From NCBI GenBank assembly GCA_950097015.1, contig CATNEN010000007.1:10851001-10915000 (forward strand): a DNA stretch of 64,000 nt, written 5' to 3'. Both the position numbers and the translations under genes were made by a program. Positions 1 through 12,112 of the stretch are shown one piece after another. The notes beneath the pieces were generated by a model. That model saw only the letters and a list, made by a program, of their open reading frames with translations, did not search any database and was not told the origin of the DNA. This stretch comes from Macrostomum hystrix (Eukaryota; Platyhelminthes; Macrostomidae). The stretch's first letter is position 1; the number at the start of each line of letters is the position of its first letter.

Positions 1-813
1 AGCCAGCAGTTGTCCGTTCTCTATGTCGCGGCTGAGAGAGGTTTCGTACGATAGGACCAGGCCTAAAGGCAGAGCTTGAACCAACCGCTGTTTCACTTCG
101 AGCACACGAGTCGCATCCTGTCCATAAATGCTGATGAGATGGTCATCGTTGTGAAATTGTAGCATAACCTCAACCGTGCATAGAAAGTTGGCAAAGGCAT
201 CCTCAGGGGCTGTATTTGCCGGCAAGTCGAAATCTTTGATAACTTGATAGCTGGCCGATAAAACTAAGTCTCTCCAGTGCACGTTCGGCAGACGCAATGT
301 ATTGTACACGGCACCGGGGAAAAAATGCTGCACTTCGTTGGTCACTTGCAGAACTGCTGTTGACTGGCTCATCGTTCCGCGCACAGCAATTATTGTATAG
401 TCACACTGCTGCTGATTCGATAAGGATATGCCCTTCTTGAAAGCCAGTTGAGAAAGGATGCACATTTGCTGAGCCTTCTCGTGACTTAATGTTGAGCTGG
501 GCACAAAAAGCCGATTGATAAGCAGTTGATTATTCCTTATTCGCTCGCGACACTTCGCGAACTGTTGCACAAGTTTTCCCTCAGTGGCCCACGGGTCCGT
601 CTTCATGCTGGCATTCGCTGGTGCCAAGATAACTTCGTCTTCGCCTTGCCAGCTAAAGTTTTGAGTCTCAGGCCTCACTCGCTCGGGGAAATGAATAAGC
701 ATCTCCGTGCTCGCCTGCAGGAACTTGTGAGATTGACCCTTCTTGCCAATAAGATGGCTGTGGTCGTCGGATGATACGCTCATCCGAAGAGTTGGGCTCC
801 GATTCATTGCCAT
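1..813 (-). CDS. Bicaudal-C-like KH-domain RNA-binding protein, 5' part, cut by window edge
   Basis: An open frame runs from an ATG at 813 to base 1 with no stop, giving 271 codons, so the 3' part lies outside the window. Near residues 17-33 it reads D-H-S-H-L-I-G-K-K-G followed by an I-H-F-P motif. This matches the KH GxxG loop and following strand of Bicaudal-C (family: H-S-H-V-I-G-K-G-G then I-H-F-P). Further on, a segment ending V-R-G-T resembles the next KH-like unit, and one ending A-L-P-L-G-L-V-L resembles the helix and strand that close BicC KH units. Bicaudal-C proteins bind mRNA and control its translation. The start could be a later in-frame ATG (807 or 783), or an upstream exon may exist, because the frame stays open beyond 813. 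No intron is visible. Codon use is more AT-rich (CAA, GTT, TTA) than in the other genes here. The family call is fairly good; orthology is uncertain because the sequence is divergent. Confidence 0.6.
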   Translation of the reverse strand, partial: MAMNRSPTLRMSVSSDDHSHLIGKKGQSHKFLQASTEMLIHFPERVRPETQNFSWQGEDEVILAPANASMKTDPWATEGKLVQQFAKCRERIRNNQLLINRLFVPSSTLSHEKAQQMCILSQLAFKKGISLSNQQQCDYTIIAVRGTMSQSTAVLQVTNEVQHFFPGAVYNTLRLPNVHWRDLVLSASYQVIKDFDLPANTAPEDAFANFLCTVEVMLQFHNDDHLISIYGQDATRVLEVKQRLVQALPLGLVLSYETSLSRDIENGQLLA

Positions 814-3520
814 CGTAATCAAAGTCCTAGTCGAGGTCTGCTTATAGAGGAACACTGTGTTATGTATGTGCGTCGGATTCGGAAACTCTTGATCTTAAAT
901 ATAGACTTGAAAGAGAAGTCGTTCTATTGGTCTGGGACATTCGAGTCTGATTGGCTAGAGAAAAAAGACATAAAATAACAAGTTTTAGCTGCTCGTTTTT
1001 ATTGCGCTCTCTGATTGGTCGAGAAACCCTTTTACAAAATTTCGAAAATTAGTCTGGCAGACTGACACCCTCGCACTCGCTCCGTCACGCAGATCTTTGT
1101 AAACAACTATTTTCTTGCATTTCATGCAAGTACATTATTTTCGCCACTTATCTGCGCTCTTTTTAGAAACTTTATTACGAGTATTTAATATTCCAGCTTC
1201 ACACTTAGCGCCCGAGAAAGGCCCTCGCACAATAACAAGAGGCTGGAAATTTAGTACATGGGATATACGGAACGACGAATGCACTTATCAAATCTGAAGG
1301 ATTTTTTATCAACCTCAATGTAGTTAAGACAAATTACTGCATGAAATCGTCATAAGCCTTCAAGAATTTAACGCTAACAGTAGCATATTAAATGTTGTTC
1401 ATGTTCATGACGAGAAGATAAGTACTCGTATAACATCAAGTCCCTAAGTCCCTATAAGTCCCTAAGTAAAAATAAGAACTTAAGAGGAGCTCTTCCCCGA
1501 ACTAGACGGAAATTCTGTCGCCACGGTATTCATGGGTCTGGTATTTGCAGAAATTAAGCTGTTTCTTGTTATCATAAATTCTTGGATTTCTCTCATAGAA
1601 AAAATACTATTTAATTAATTTATTAATAGACTTTGAATTGAAAAACAGTGATCTGTTTCTGGCTTAATATTTACATTTTTTCAGTTTGATGTTTGCCGTA
1701 ATCGATTAGGTAGAAATGTTCGTTATTGATCCGTATGAAGCTTTTTGTGCCTTTTAAATCGCCTGTCTAAAAGTTTCAGGAGCAGGCCTTAATTGCGAGT
1801 ATAATCGTAGTTCATAAGATAATTAAGTCATTTATAGATAAGAGCTGTCTTAAGTGGAGTTAAATTATTTAATTTGTCTTTAATTATTACATGCTGGGGT
1901 GCGAAAAGTTCCGATCGCACATAAATCACCCGATTTCAACAGCTTCTAATTCACACCACACCACAATTTTTAGTTCATTCATACTTAACTTTCAGCATCA
2001 GGGCCAGTCCAATAGGATGCTCAGGGTGAGAAAAGGCGCTATCAGTTGGTTGGTTTTATTGCAGCAATAAAATACGACTCGTAGTCAAAACACTGAGCGA
2101 AACCAATTGATGACTTCATTTGATAGAGCGCCTCTATTGGAGCCAATTACAAGCTAAGTGTGATCCAGGCTGTAATTAAAATAAAACAAAAGTCCTGGTA
2201 TTTCAACCATTTTATTTTAGGAAGGGTTCATGGCTTTGTTTTTAGATAACAGAAGACGGTCGATTCAGCCCACCCTGAGGTGTCGGACCGTTAAGTTGCG
2301 ATACATGCAACGCAAACGACGAAAACAGGAGAGACACAACAACTTTGGAGTCTGGTGTGACCCGGACTCAGCGTGGCGCTGTCTGCCGCCATCCAGCTGG
2401 ACAACGCCGAGGGTCGGACACAGGCGCCAGCTAGCCGTACATCAGTCATACCCAACCCTATGTGTCTAGCGAGTAAAATACATCAGTTTATCAAAGACCA
2501 AGTGTTAAATCGTTCGTATCTTTTCTCTCGTTTCAAGAGACAGCCATGAGTGAAAAGCTCGTAGCAACATGAAACTTAGACTAACAAATGCTAGGCTCGA
2601 TAGTCACTGGAGTTGTGTCCCATTATCCGTCAGCACCAAAGCAATCAAAACTGCAATTTAATTTTTTAAGGCTTACTTGTGGGACTAGGGGTTCCAAATC
2701 CCGGACATTTTCCGTACTGGACTAACAATTACCCAATCTCACGATTGAACTAAATTTGTCAGCAAAAGTTTTTTCTCCACCACCTAAAGCATCTTCTGGG
2801 TTTCTATTTCTGACTTTTGACTGCTTTTAAGGTGTTGACATATTCTATCGTAATTTTCTATTGCTAGTAGCTATTGTTCAATGTTCAATTTCGACTCTCG
2901 AGTTTCAGATCAGCTGTAATTGCTTTGATGCCAGCACTTTCCTGCCAGTTGTTTATCAATAACGTAATTACTAGTTTTTCTTGTTCTTGTTCGCACATTT
3001 AATGCTCAGTGTTACGTGTCCACTGTCCATTGCCCATGTACACTTATTTGTACATACTATTATTTAAACCCTCGTCGGCTCGTCGTCACGTCGCAGTGAC
3101 AAGGGCTTGTGCCTCAGACAGCCACCTGGCGCCGGCACATGCCACACTTTTTTCTGTCGGCTTTCCTTTCCTAAGTTGCTGCGGGAGGCCAACAGGCAGG
3201 GCCCAGAGTTACTGTCTGTCAGTGCCCAACACATCGGGGCCATCGCTAATTGCCATGGACATCGAGGCAATTGAGGTTGAGGAACTGGAGGTCAAGGAGG
3301 TTTTGAAGCACTAGATAGATAGTTGACTTGGGTCTTGGACTAGACACTTACTTAGACAGTGAGCAGCTAGCCTGCTAACTGCTAAGCCAACTGTAGTTAA
3401 TTGTTTTCTTACTACTAAATAGCTAACTGCAAGACAAAAAATGTAAAAAATGTATATAAAAAATGCAGAAACGAGAAAACGTTTCTGCTCTGCAACGCAT
3501 GAGTTCAAACTTCCAAGTGT
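814..3520. other. Non-coding AT-rich intergenic stretch
   Basis: No convincing gene was seen on either strand. Just upstream of the KH gene (925-1020) are several ATTGG motifs, which read CCAAT on the minus strand and could be promoter elements. A short local repetition of TCCCTAAG-type words lies at about 1440-1465. The remaining open frames are short and have no recognisable domain. Confidence 0.4.
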
Positions 3521-3529
3521 AATCCCGTA

Positions 3530-3614
3530 TATACCGGGATCCCGGATCCTAATCCCGGGATCCCGAACACTGACAGAAAGGCGGGATCCCGGGATTGGGA
3601 TTCGGGACCCCTAT
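3530..3614. repeat. Inverted repeat of CCGGGATCCCG words
   Basis: Two arms of about 30-35 bases built from CGGGATCCCGGGATT-type words face each other around a short spacer (about 3570-3585). They could form a strong hairpin. It resembles a remnant of a foldback or MITE terminus. No flanking duplication was recognised. Confidence 0.5.
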
Positions 3615-3693
3615 ATCAGGCCTATATATTTTACTTTAAAAAACCCTCCGCTTTTTCCTGGCCACCTGAAAATTGTTTTTTTTAGTTGTAAAC

Positions 3694-3994
3694 CAGGAGT
3701 CGGCAAACTCCGGCCCGGAGGCCAGATGCGGCCTTCGAAGCTCCCAAATCCGACACCTACAGTATCCTGTCTCATCTATCCCATGTCTCATCTCTCCTGT
3801 GTTTCATCTCTCCTGTGTTTCATCTCTCCTGTGTTTCATCTCTCCTGTGTTTCATCTCTCCTGTGTCTCATATCGCCCTGTCATCTCTTCTGTCTTATTT
3901 CTTCCCAATCTCATATCTCTACAGTCAATGCTGCTCGCTGTCATCTTTCAGGTTCTCTCTTTGGCCGGCTAGCTAAAAAGTTTGCTGACCCCTG
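3694..3994. mobile_element. hAT-type non-autonomous transposon (MITE), 301 bp
   Basis: The ends are inverted repeats: CAGGAGTCGGCAAACT on the left and, in reverse complement, CAGGGGTCAGCAAACT on the right (14 of 16 identical). The element is flanked by a perfect 8-bp direct duplication TTGTAAAC at 3686-3693 and 3995-4002. An 8-bp target duplication with CAGGGGT..-type ends is the signature of hAT transposons. It is too short to encode a transposase. Its interior carries a small tandem array of about 16 bp units (TCATCTCTCCTGTGTT type, 3770-3870). Confidence 0.85.
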
Positions 3995-4002
3995 TTGTAA
4001 AC

Positions 4003-7000
4003 TTTAAATTAGTAATATAGTGAAATGCTTCTAACTTGATACTTTTTCTACATTCTACTGTTAATAGCACATCAGACATTTTTAACATAAATTTTTTTGA
4101 TGGAATCAGTTTTTCGTACAAGCACCAATCCTGATCCACACGCCATGGAAGATCCGCTGCCACAGTTGTTGGCATGCACTTGGCATCGAATGCATTTTCG
4201 GACCGCAAATTAACAGCTTTAGGACAAATAGGTCATAAATCTTGTTCAAGCGGAAATTTTTTCGTGACTTCCAAAAAAACGGAATCGGAAAATTATTGTT
4301 CCTACTCCCATCGATTGTCCCCATTGAAATTGAAAGCAGTGAATCAAAATCGAAGTATAAAGTGCCACCTGTCAGGAGTCAGGCTTACTCAATCCAAGCC
4401 AAGATACCTCTATAAATCGCGGAGCGAACAGAATAGGAGTTCCACTTCCACTCAGTGAGGCAAAAAATTCGCAACTATGCCAGCAATGCTCAGTGCGATG
4501 CTCCATATTGCCCATGCCCATGCAAAAAAGCAATGCGGGTCGGCCTCTGCATCGCCTCTGGGGCCTTGCTCCCTTGCTGCACACGGGCAAAGAAAAAAGG
4601 TAGATTTTTTGCAAATCCGTCCCGCACTTCAAGGGGACTCAGAGCTCTCGCTAGGCCACCTGTACCCAATTCAAGCTCTGCTCTCCCTTGACAAATACAC
4701 TCTCGCTTTACTTAGCGTCAGCGCCCAGCTGCCCTAGGCCTGCATGCCTGGGCCACAATGCGCCACACAGCAGCGACGGCGATGATGGGTAACAGGCGGG
4801 GATGCTGTGTGGAAAAGGGATGCAGTGGGGGCGGAGTGGCAGAAATCCTCAGCTGAGGCCGCGGCGGTCTCTCAGCTTCTCTTCTCTCCTGCAGCATCGG
4901 ATGCGGGCGACTCCCCAGATATATTGGCTATAGGGATATAGCACCGGGGAATCATGGGGAATGGGAGGCCTAAGGACCAGAGCCAGAGAAGAGGGCCCGC
5001 ACCCTGTGTTTGGCTGGCAGGAAACTCGCGTTTCGCACTCAGCTCTCACGGTCTCCCATCGCTAACCCGCCTATACTGCTCATCAGGCCTCAGCATCTCT
5101 CACAGCCCCTCCCGTTGCCTGTCTTCCCATCTGCTCGCATCCTCTCCTTTTTCCCGGCCCTTTCCTCTTCATTTTCTGATTATTGTGAGGAGCTCCCGCA
5201 GCCCTCAGTTTTTTATGCCCGCTCCCTCGCAGTCGCCACCACACCCACCCACATATACCTAGCCAGGCTAGCCCCTCTTGGTCCGCCGGCTCCCATTCAC
5301 CCCCACGGCTCAGTTCCTCTCAGCATCTTTCTTTGCCTCTCACACGGCGGGCGGGCGGGGCGAAAGAGGCCTGGGCGAGGCGAAGTGAGGGGGCAATGCA
5401 GGCGACAAGCCTGGCTGAATGCGTGGCCGCGTGGAAGCGCCGCGGAGAGGGCAGCGCTGGCTGCTTGCCGGATCGGCCGGGCCTTGTGGCGATAATTTGG
5501 GCACGGGGTAGCGGATGCCGCCCCGGGAGCCGGGCCTGATAATCAGCGGGCGCCATCCGGCCACCGCCCCAAACTCGACTTCTGCATTAGAGAGGGGAGG
5601 GGCAGGTGAAGCCCCAGCGCTGAGGGGCGGCTGAGGACCATAGCCGGTGTGGGTGGGGCTCTCGCTTTGTTCGCCCATCCGGGGCTGTTTCCCCAGGGCG
5701 CGGGGGAACCCCACCAGACGCGGTGCCTACCCACATTCTCCCCTCAGCATCTCCGCTGGCTAGCTGCAACCGGGCGAGGCGGCTCTAAGCTGCTGGGGCC
5801 ACAGGGGGACTAATCGATAGAGGCAGGAAAAGGGGAGCTCCATTGCTCTTAAGTCCTCCGCTCCTCGCGGTAGGATCCGAGCCCATAAATTTGCCATGAA
5901 GATGGGTATGGAGACCAAATTCGATTAACCCTGGGTGTCCCCATCGGATGGGGCCGCTATAGGAGTGGCATGGACGATGGAGTTAAAGGTGACTCGCTCT
6001 CTGCTACACTCCTCGCTGAGTCCCCGCCGACTCCACGGATCAGCCTCAGCCCCCCTGACCATCGCAAGATTCTAGCAGTTAGAGTGGCAAAGCACGATGC
6101 AATTGAGACAGTGAATCACTTTCAGATTCATCTTCCACCAGGAGGCAGAGAGGGGCTCGATTCGGTCTGGACCAATCAGGCTTAGATCAGAATCTCCTGG
6201 ACTGACTGCAGGCTTCAGACGAAAGCTAATTGGACGGTGTTTTGTTTTAAATAAAGCACCGATTCCATTCACATATTCTAATAAAAATAAGTGTACTTCA
6301 GAAAAGAAAACTGTTTAATTGATTCTCAGAATTGACAGAATTTGCGAGAATGCGATTGCTGCACACATTAAGCTCGAAAAACTCTGGCTTGGCGAAAAGT
6401 ATTTGTATTTACAATTAAGCAAGATCTTCATTAATTTTATTCTGAGAGAGCCTTTTAAAAAAAGCAGACCCACAGAGCGGGGTCAGTGGGATCATGGGCT
6501 CCTTACAATTGACCATCCTGAGGCCCTCATGGTGGCAAAAACTATGCATTTCAGCGCGGTACAGTGCCTCAGTGATTCAACTATCAATGGACTGTCTCTC
6601 CTCTCTCACTGCGGGCTTCATTTCCGCAATAGCCCGATTACTTTGGATGCCAGACTTGTTTGCCTACACATCAGCCCAACAGGCAGTGCCGAGAAGCCGA
6701 TTCAAAGGCTCTTGTTTCACAACAAAATTGGGTCCCACAGACCCGGCGCGCCAAAAAACTCGGCCGAATTGCGCGAGACCCACTGGCTGCCTCAGCTGAG
6801 GTGAGAAAAAGTTTCACAGACATAAAATCCGAGGCACGGGACTGGGGAGAAAAGTGCGACCCAACTGCCTGCGATTTAAAAGCTTCAAGTTTGCAAAAGA
6901 GGGGCTGCAGGTCTGGGGCTGATGGCGCTGCCTCTGCAGACGGAATCGGGGACACAGAGTGGCCCGGGAGCTGAAACTCCCCCCACCTAGCCCCCTTATA

Positions 7001-8004
7001 CACAAAGTTGAACCCACTGCTGCCTCCTGTGCTTCCTCTCCCAAGTCCCCAGTCGGTTTCTTCAGGCCAGCCCGAGATGAAGAAGGAAGCTGCAAGCAGG
7101 GAGAAGGGAGGCTGCGGCCGCCCCGCCCACCCAGCAGCTCACAAGGGGAGCCTAGAGGCGGCAACCAAGACGCAACCCTGGCCTCCACTGCCCTATTTGC
7201 CAGCCCTCACTCACACTGTGGTGTGCCCCCCAGCCTCGCCCAGCGGTTCCTCACAACACAGCACGCGGCCTTCACTCTCGCTCCACGGCAGCACCTCGCA
7301 GCCATCCAGCCTGGTGATGCTGGAGGAGATGAAGGGGTCGGCGGCGCAGGGATTGAATTTGGAGCGGCCTTAAAAAGAATTGTGTATGTGGCGTGTGTGG
7401 CCGCCGCTGATCCCGGGCCCACCTCCCATCACACGCATAACCCAGTCGCGGACCATCCCTCACTCGTCTTCCTGGCCTCTTCCTCATCTCTCCCTATGCA
7501 AACCAGGGGAGTGAATCCGCTCAAGTGGGTGGAGGCCTGGCCCGGCTCCCACAAGAGGGGAACTGGCGGGCCGTGTGGGTGGGAGCAGTGAGAGAGCCGC
7601 CGGCCTGGCGATACCCACTGCGTGGCACACATGCCCCTCCTCCCCATCGCCCAGGATCTCCCACGGGCGGGATTTCAGGGGGCCGTTGGCTGGGCGGGTT
7701 CGCAGCGTGGGTGTGAGGCAGCGGGCCGCTGGCAGTGCTGGGGACAGCCAGCGGTGAAGGGGGGCACTCGAGCGAATCCCCGGCACGCCTAAAGGAAGGC
7801 CTCCTGCCCCCCTGTCCCCTCCTCTTCCCACACCCACCCCGTCTCCTTTCCCCCTTAAATCCCAAGCCACCGCTGCTATAGCGAAGGCAGTGCGCCAGGC
7901 CTTCTCTCTTCATCCCTCACATCACGGCAGATCCAGCATCCAAGTCCCCATCGCTCTCGGCCATCCGTTTCTCCCAGCCTTCAATTCCAGCTTCCTTTTC
8001 GTCC
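4003..8004. other. Non-coding stretch; GC-rich tract upstream of the NOL4-like gene
   Basis: The first part (to about 4400) is AT-rich. From about 4450 to 8004 the sequence is GC-rich with many random open frames on both strands, none with recognisable domains or consistent exon structure. Its position directly before the NOL4-like start suggests a long promoter or upstream regulatory region, or 5' untranslated exons. That is inference only. An acceptor-like CAATTCCAG sits about 15 bases before the NOL4 ATG. Confidence 0.35.
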
Positions 8005-10431
8005 ATGGCCACAGCAGCAGCGGCAGCTGGCCTTGATCTCAGTAGCAGGGGCAGCGCCAGCGGCAAGAGGTCTCGCAAGCGACGCGTCACCGATGAGGAC
8101 AGCCCGAAGGCGGATCTCCGCTGCTCGACCGACGCCGCGGCCCCGGGCTGTGGTTCGCCGATGTCACCTATGCAGCAGCAGCAGCCGCGCCAGTCCTCGA
8201 GTCTCAGCCTCGGTGGCGACTTTGAGGAAGCCAGAGAAGATGAGGAGGATGAGGAAGACGACTCCGAGGACAGGCAGAGCGGCGTCGGTGGCGGTGTCGG
8301 CGGCGGCAGCAGCGTCATCGGAAGCAACAATGTCGGCATCACTGGTGGAAGAATGGACGATGAGCGGCTGAAGGCGTTCAATGTGAGTCGTCTGTGAAAT
8401 TAAATCAAAGTTTGGGATTTGCCAGCCTTGCTTGCTTGTTTTGGCACCTGTACTGACCTGTCCGATTAAATTGCTAGAATATGAGGCACAGCTAACATGG
8501 ACAAGGGATGTCGGACTTACAAGTTGGAAATTCCTCGGTGCCTTCAAGGGAGATTTTTCTCCAGGGATCTCTCGCCCACGGTCGTATTCTCATTTTCTCA
8601 CGTGAATACCTGGTCTAATCAGCGAGAAACCCGAGAGGTGCCTCGGGTTTCCCGAAGCAGTCACAGCAGAGCATGGAGGCGGAGTCCTCGACAGAAACTG
8701 GAAGGCACTCTGAATTCTGCATGCTCCTAGGGATCCTGAGGCTAACTCAAATTAAAAAAAGGTTGGTGGCAGTCTAGATTAAATGCAGAAAAACCAACCT
8801 CACCTTGTTGGAAGCTGAGAAATCCAACGTTCGGCAAGTGAGCTGAAATGTTAGAAATAAAGAACTGACGAGGACTGAGCCTCCAGGCCTAACGCTTGAA
8901 TAAGACGCAGAGCTGAGCACCGAACAGGCAGACGAGAATAGGACTCAGCCCAATGAGTCGACCTGAGCCGCACTTCAAAACACCCGCAGTTGTTCGTCAG
9001 GTTCTTCGTCGACGAGAACATGGACCGCATGGTGCCGATCTCCAAGCAGCCAAAGGACAAGCTGAGCGGAATCCTGGAGGCCTGCGAGCGGCAGTTCCCG
9101 GAGTTCTCGGACAGGGCCAGGAAGCGGGTGCGCACCTACCTCAAGGCCTGCCGCCGGAACGGTCGCAAGAACGGCGGTCTGCCCCAAGAACTGGTGAGCA
9201 CAGGCTCCCTCCAATATGGCAGAGAGAGCTGAGTAGTTGGAAACTCACTACTTGTCAGTAGGCTGTTAAGTGAAGAGCCTATTCTTAAACTCTTACAGCC
9301 CAGGACAACTCCGTCTCACCTGACTTCGGCCACGGCGGAGGGCATCCTGGAGAAGGCACTGGCAGGGGAGCGGGAGCTCCAGGCGCGACTACCTCCCGGC
9401 CGGCCAAGATCCGAGCGGCCGGAACCGCCGCAGCCGTCTCTGAATACCCCGAAGCCACCGACGCCGCAGCCGCCGACACTGCAGCCGCAGCCACTCGGCA
9501 GCAGTAGGCCAGAGAGGCCGGCGGAGCCCCCTCGGCTGACTGAAAATTCCTCCTCGGCCCGGCCCGCAAAGCAAGCGAAGTCCGCGCCCAGCCCTGCCAG
9601 CAGCAAGGATCCGGTCGCCGCATCTGCGCCAGCAGTCATGGCAACGGCGCCGCCGATCCATCCGATGGTCATCAGCAGCCACGGACATGGGGCGGCGGCA
9701 GCAGCTGCAGCGGCTGCTCTGCTGGCGGGACTTCCACACGGGCCGCTAATGTCTCCGTTTGCCGCCTTCGCCTCACCCTTCCTGCCGCTGCATCTGGCGG
9801 CCGCCCGTCCGTTTTCAGCAACCGCCGCGGCAGCCACCAACGCTAGCGGCGGCTTCGGCAGCTTTGGTGGCTTCGTCGGTAGCATTGGCGGTCCCATGTG
9901 GGATACCCGCGAGCGCGACCTGGACTGGCCGGCATTCGAGGCGCTGTTCAGGGCGCAGATGAGCCAGGCGGGCGGGGACGGCACAGTGAGTGCCCCGCGC
10001 TGAACAGACAAACTGTGCACTTCCGCATGCGCTACATGTAATTACACTCGAGCCCCAGGCTTCCTGCTTTACTTGCTGCTGATTGCTTCACTGAGGACAC
10101 TGATTAAGTAGCAACCAATAGCTGCAGTGCAAATCCTTCCGGGTGAAATTAATTTGAACTTTAATTCCAAATGAACTTTATAAATCTAACTTGGGCAAGC
10201 AAAACCACATACAAAACACAAAATATTAAGACCATGGTAGCTATGGTAGCTTGCGCAAAGTAAATTGCTCCAGCTGTTCTCGCTAACCCTAACCCAAGCC
10301 TCATCGCGAAATTGCAGGTGGACAAGACCGCTAGAAATTTCCGCGAAGCCGCCGCCTTTCTCAGCCGCACAGCCGACTACATCGAGACGGAGCAGCTGAG
10401 CTGCAGTGGCAACAGAAGCAGCAAAGCCTGA
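8005..10431 (+). CDS. NOL4: NOL4-like nucleolar protein 4 family, four exons
   Basis: Exons are 8005-8382, 8990-9193, 9299-9985 and 10318-10431; all three junctions are phase 0 with GT-AG ends, giving 460 residues (human NOL4L is about 436). Residues about 120-195 read D-E-R-L-K-A-F-N, then [16 protein letters not shown], then a basic [11 protein letters not shown] stretch. This is the NOL4/NOL4L signature block. Exon 3 opens with [11 protein letters not shown], also a family motif, and continues as Pro/Ala-rich low complexity. The last exon encodes the conserved terminal helix [14 protein letters not shown]. The N-terminal exon is acidic and glycine-rich and includes a basic KRSRKRR patch suitable for nuclear import. 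The molecular role of the family is poorly defined; a nuclear location is expected. A polyadenylation signal AATAAA lies at 10628-10633. Confidence 0.9.
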
Positions 10432-10627
10432 TCGCCAAGACTGATTGTATTGTAAAAAGATGCCCCTGTACTGTACGAGCTCACCCACGCGCTGTCATAC
10501 CTCTGGTGATGGCCTTGCTGTTTTCTACTCGCTTTTTCATTCTCACCCGTGTGCAGCGGCTCGAGTGACTGAGCGGCTCCCAGCGCCCCAATTTGGCTGT
10601 TGACTATGCAGACACGCGATAACACAG

Positions 10628-10633
10628 AATAAA
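10628..10633 (+). terminator. Polyadenylation signal of the NOL4-like gene
   Basis: AATAAA lies about 200 bases after the stop codon, on the coding strand. Confidence 0.55.
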
Positions 10634-10778
10634 GCAGTGCTAACCTACTCACTGGCAGTAGTAGGCATCGATCACGTTTATCCAGACTTATTGCTGAAGT
10701 CCCAGAATTCCCCGGCTGGCCTTGCGTTCATATGAGATATCCCTATCAACTATCGGGTCAGAACTGTCTGGCCTACAT

Positions 10779-11419
10779 CTGAGTCCAGGCCCAAGTTAGC
10801 GGTACATCCACTGCTTGTGTTCTGAGTCCAGGCCCAAGTTAACGGTACATCCACTGCTTGTGTTCTGAGTCCAGGCCCAAGTTAGCGGTACATCCACTGC
10901 TTGTGTTCTGAGTCCAGGCCCAAGTTAGCGGTACATCCACTGCTTGTGTTCTGAGTCCAGGCCCAAGTTTGCGGTACATCCACTGCTTGTGTTCTGAGTC
11001 CAGGCCCAAGTTAGCGGTACATCCACTGCTTGTGTTCTGAGTCCAGGCCCAAGTTAGCGGTACATCCACTGCTTGTGTTCTGAGTCCAGGCCCAAGTTAG
11101 CGGTACATCCACTGCTTGTGTTCTGAGTCCAGGCCCAAGTTAGCGGTACATCCACTGCTTGTGTTCTGAGTCCAGGCCCAAGTTAGCGGTACATCCACTG
11201 CTTGTGTTCTGAGTCCAGGCCCAAGTTAGCGGTACATCCACTGCTTGTGTTCTGAGTCCAGGCCCAAGTTAGCGGTACATCCACTGCTTGTGTTCTGAGT
11301 CCAGGCCCAAGTTAGCGGTACATCCACTGCTTGTGTTCTGAGTCCAGGCCCAAGTTAGCGGTACATCCACTGCTTGTGTTCTGAGTCCAGGCCCAAGTTA
11401 GCGGTACATCCACTGCTTG
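10779..11419. repeat. Minisatellite, 43-bp unit, about 15 copies
   Basis: Nearly identical units, each containing GAGTCCAGGCCCAAGTTAGC followed by GGTACATCCACTGCTTGTG, repeat every 43 bp. It lies between the NOL4-like and anamorsin 3' ends. Open frames across it are by-products of the repeat. Confidence 0.95.
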
Positions 11420-11928
11420 CGCAAATATCCTCTGAGACGCAAATCAGGACTTGTTCCTTCACTGGTCATGCACGTATGCTCCTCCTGCTACTCGCAGTAG
11501 CTAGATAAGAATGTTTACATTTAAATGCGTAAAAAACGAAAGCGCAAAACACTGAGTAAGGGGAGAATTTCGGGGACAGAGCCACAACTTGAGTACACAA
11601 GAGAATGGTGTTAAAGAGCAATCAGTAATAATTTAATTTCATTTGAAAACCGAACAAATAGTGATTGCTGCTAAATAGGGAGGAACTGGGCAGTAGCAGC
11701 CAATCAGGCAAATCAAAATAGTTTTCGAACGGGATAAAATTGCGATGCCGGAATGGGCGACGCGGAGAAGCGGTCGACATGGGATGGTCCGTTGCCAAGG
11801 CAACACAACCGCGTTGCTATGCTACAGGTCCTATCTACTGAAACTGCACATGAAGATGCTACACGAATTGTACTTGGCAAAAACTCAAACCTTTTTACTA
11901 AAAATAAACACCTTATCTTAATCTATGC

Positions 11929-12112
11929 ACCTTAATGTACACCTGACCTAAAACTATGGCCCCTTAATGTACACCTGACCTAAAACTATGGCCCCTTAAT
12001 GAACACCTGACCTAAAACTATGGCCCCTTAATGAACACCTGACCTAAAACGATGGCCCCTTAATGTACACCTGACCTAAAACTATGGCACCTTAGTGCGG
12101 ACCGGACCTAAA
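11929..12112. repeat. Minisatellite, about 32-bp unit, about 5-6 copies
   Basis: The unit contains CCTTAATGTACACCTGACCT followed by AAAACTATGGCC. Copies differ by single bases (TGTAC or TGAAC, ACTATGG or ACGATGG). The rest of 11420-12614 shows no gene. Confidence 0.9.

Noticed and set aside
2025-2145. Possible MITE with GGCGCTATCA / TGATAGAGCGCC ends
   Set aside because: The arms match for only about 10 bases with an indel, and no target duplication was found.
6959-7591. Plus-strand 210-codon frame upstream of NOL4-like
   Set aside because: Low-complexity Pro/Ser composition, several equally long competing frames and no recognisable motif.
9316-10020. Minus-strand 234-codon frame
   Set aside because: Shadow of NOL4-like exon 3, a GC-rich exon; the plus strand has the family motifs and matching junctions.
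10839-11069. Minus-strand 76-codon frame
   Set aside because: Contained in the 43-bp minisatellite.
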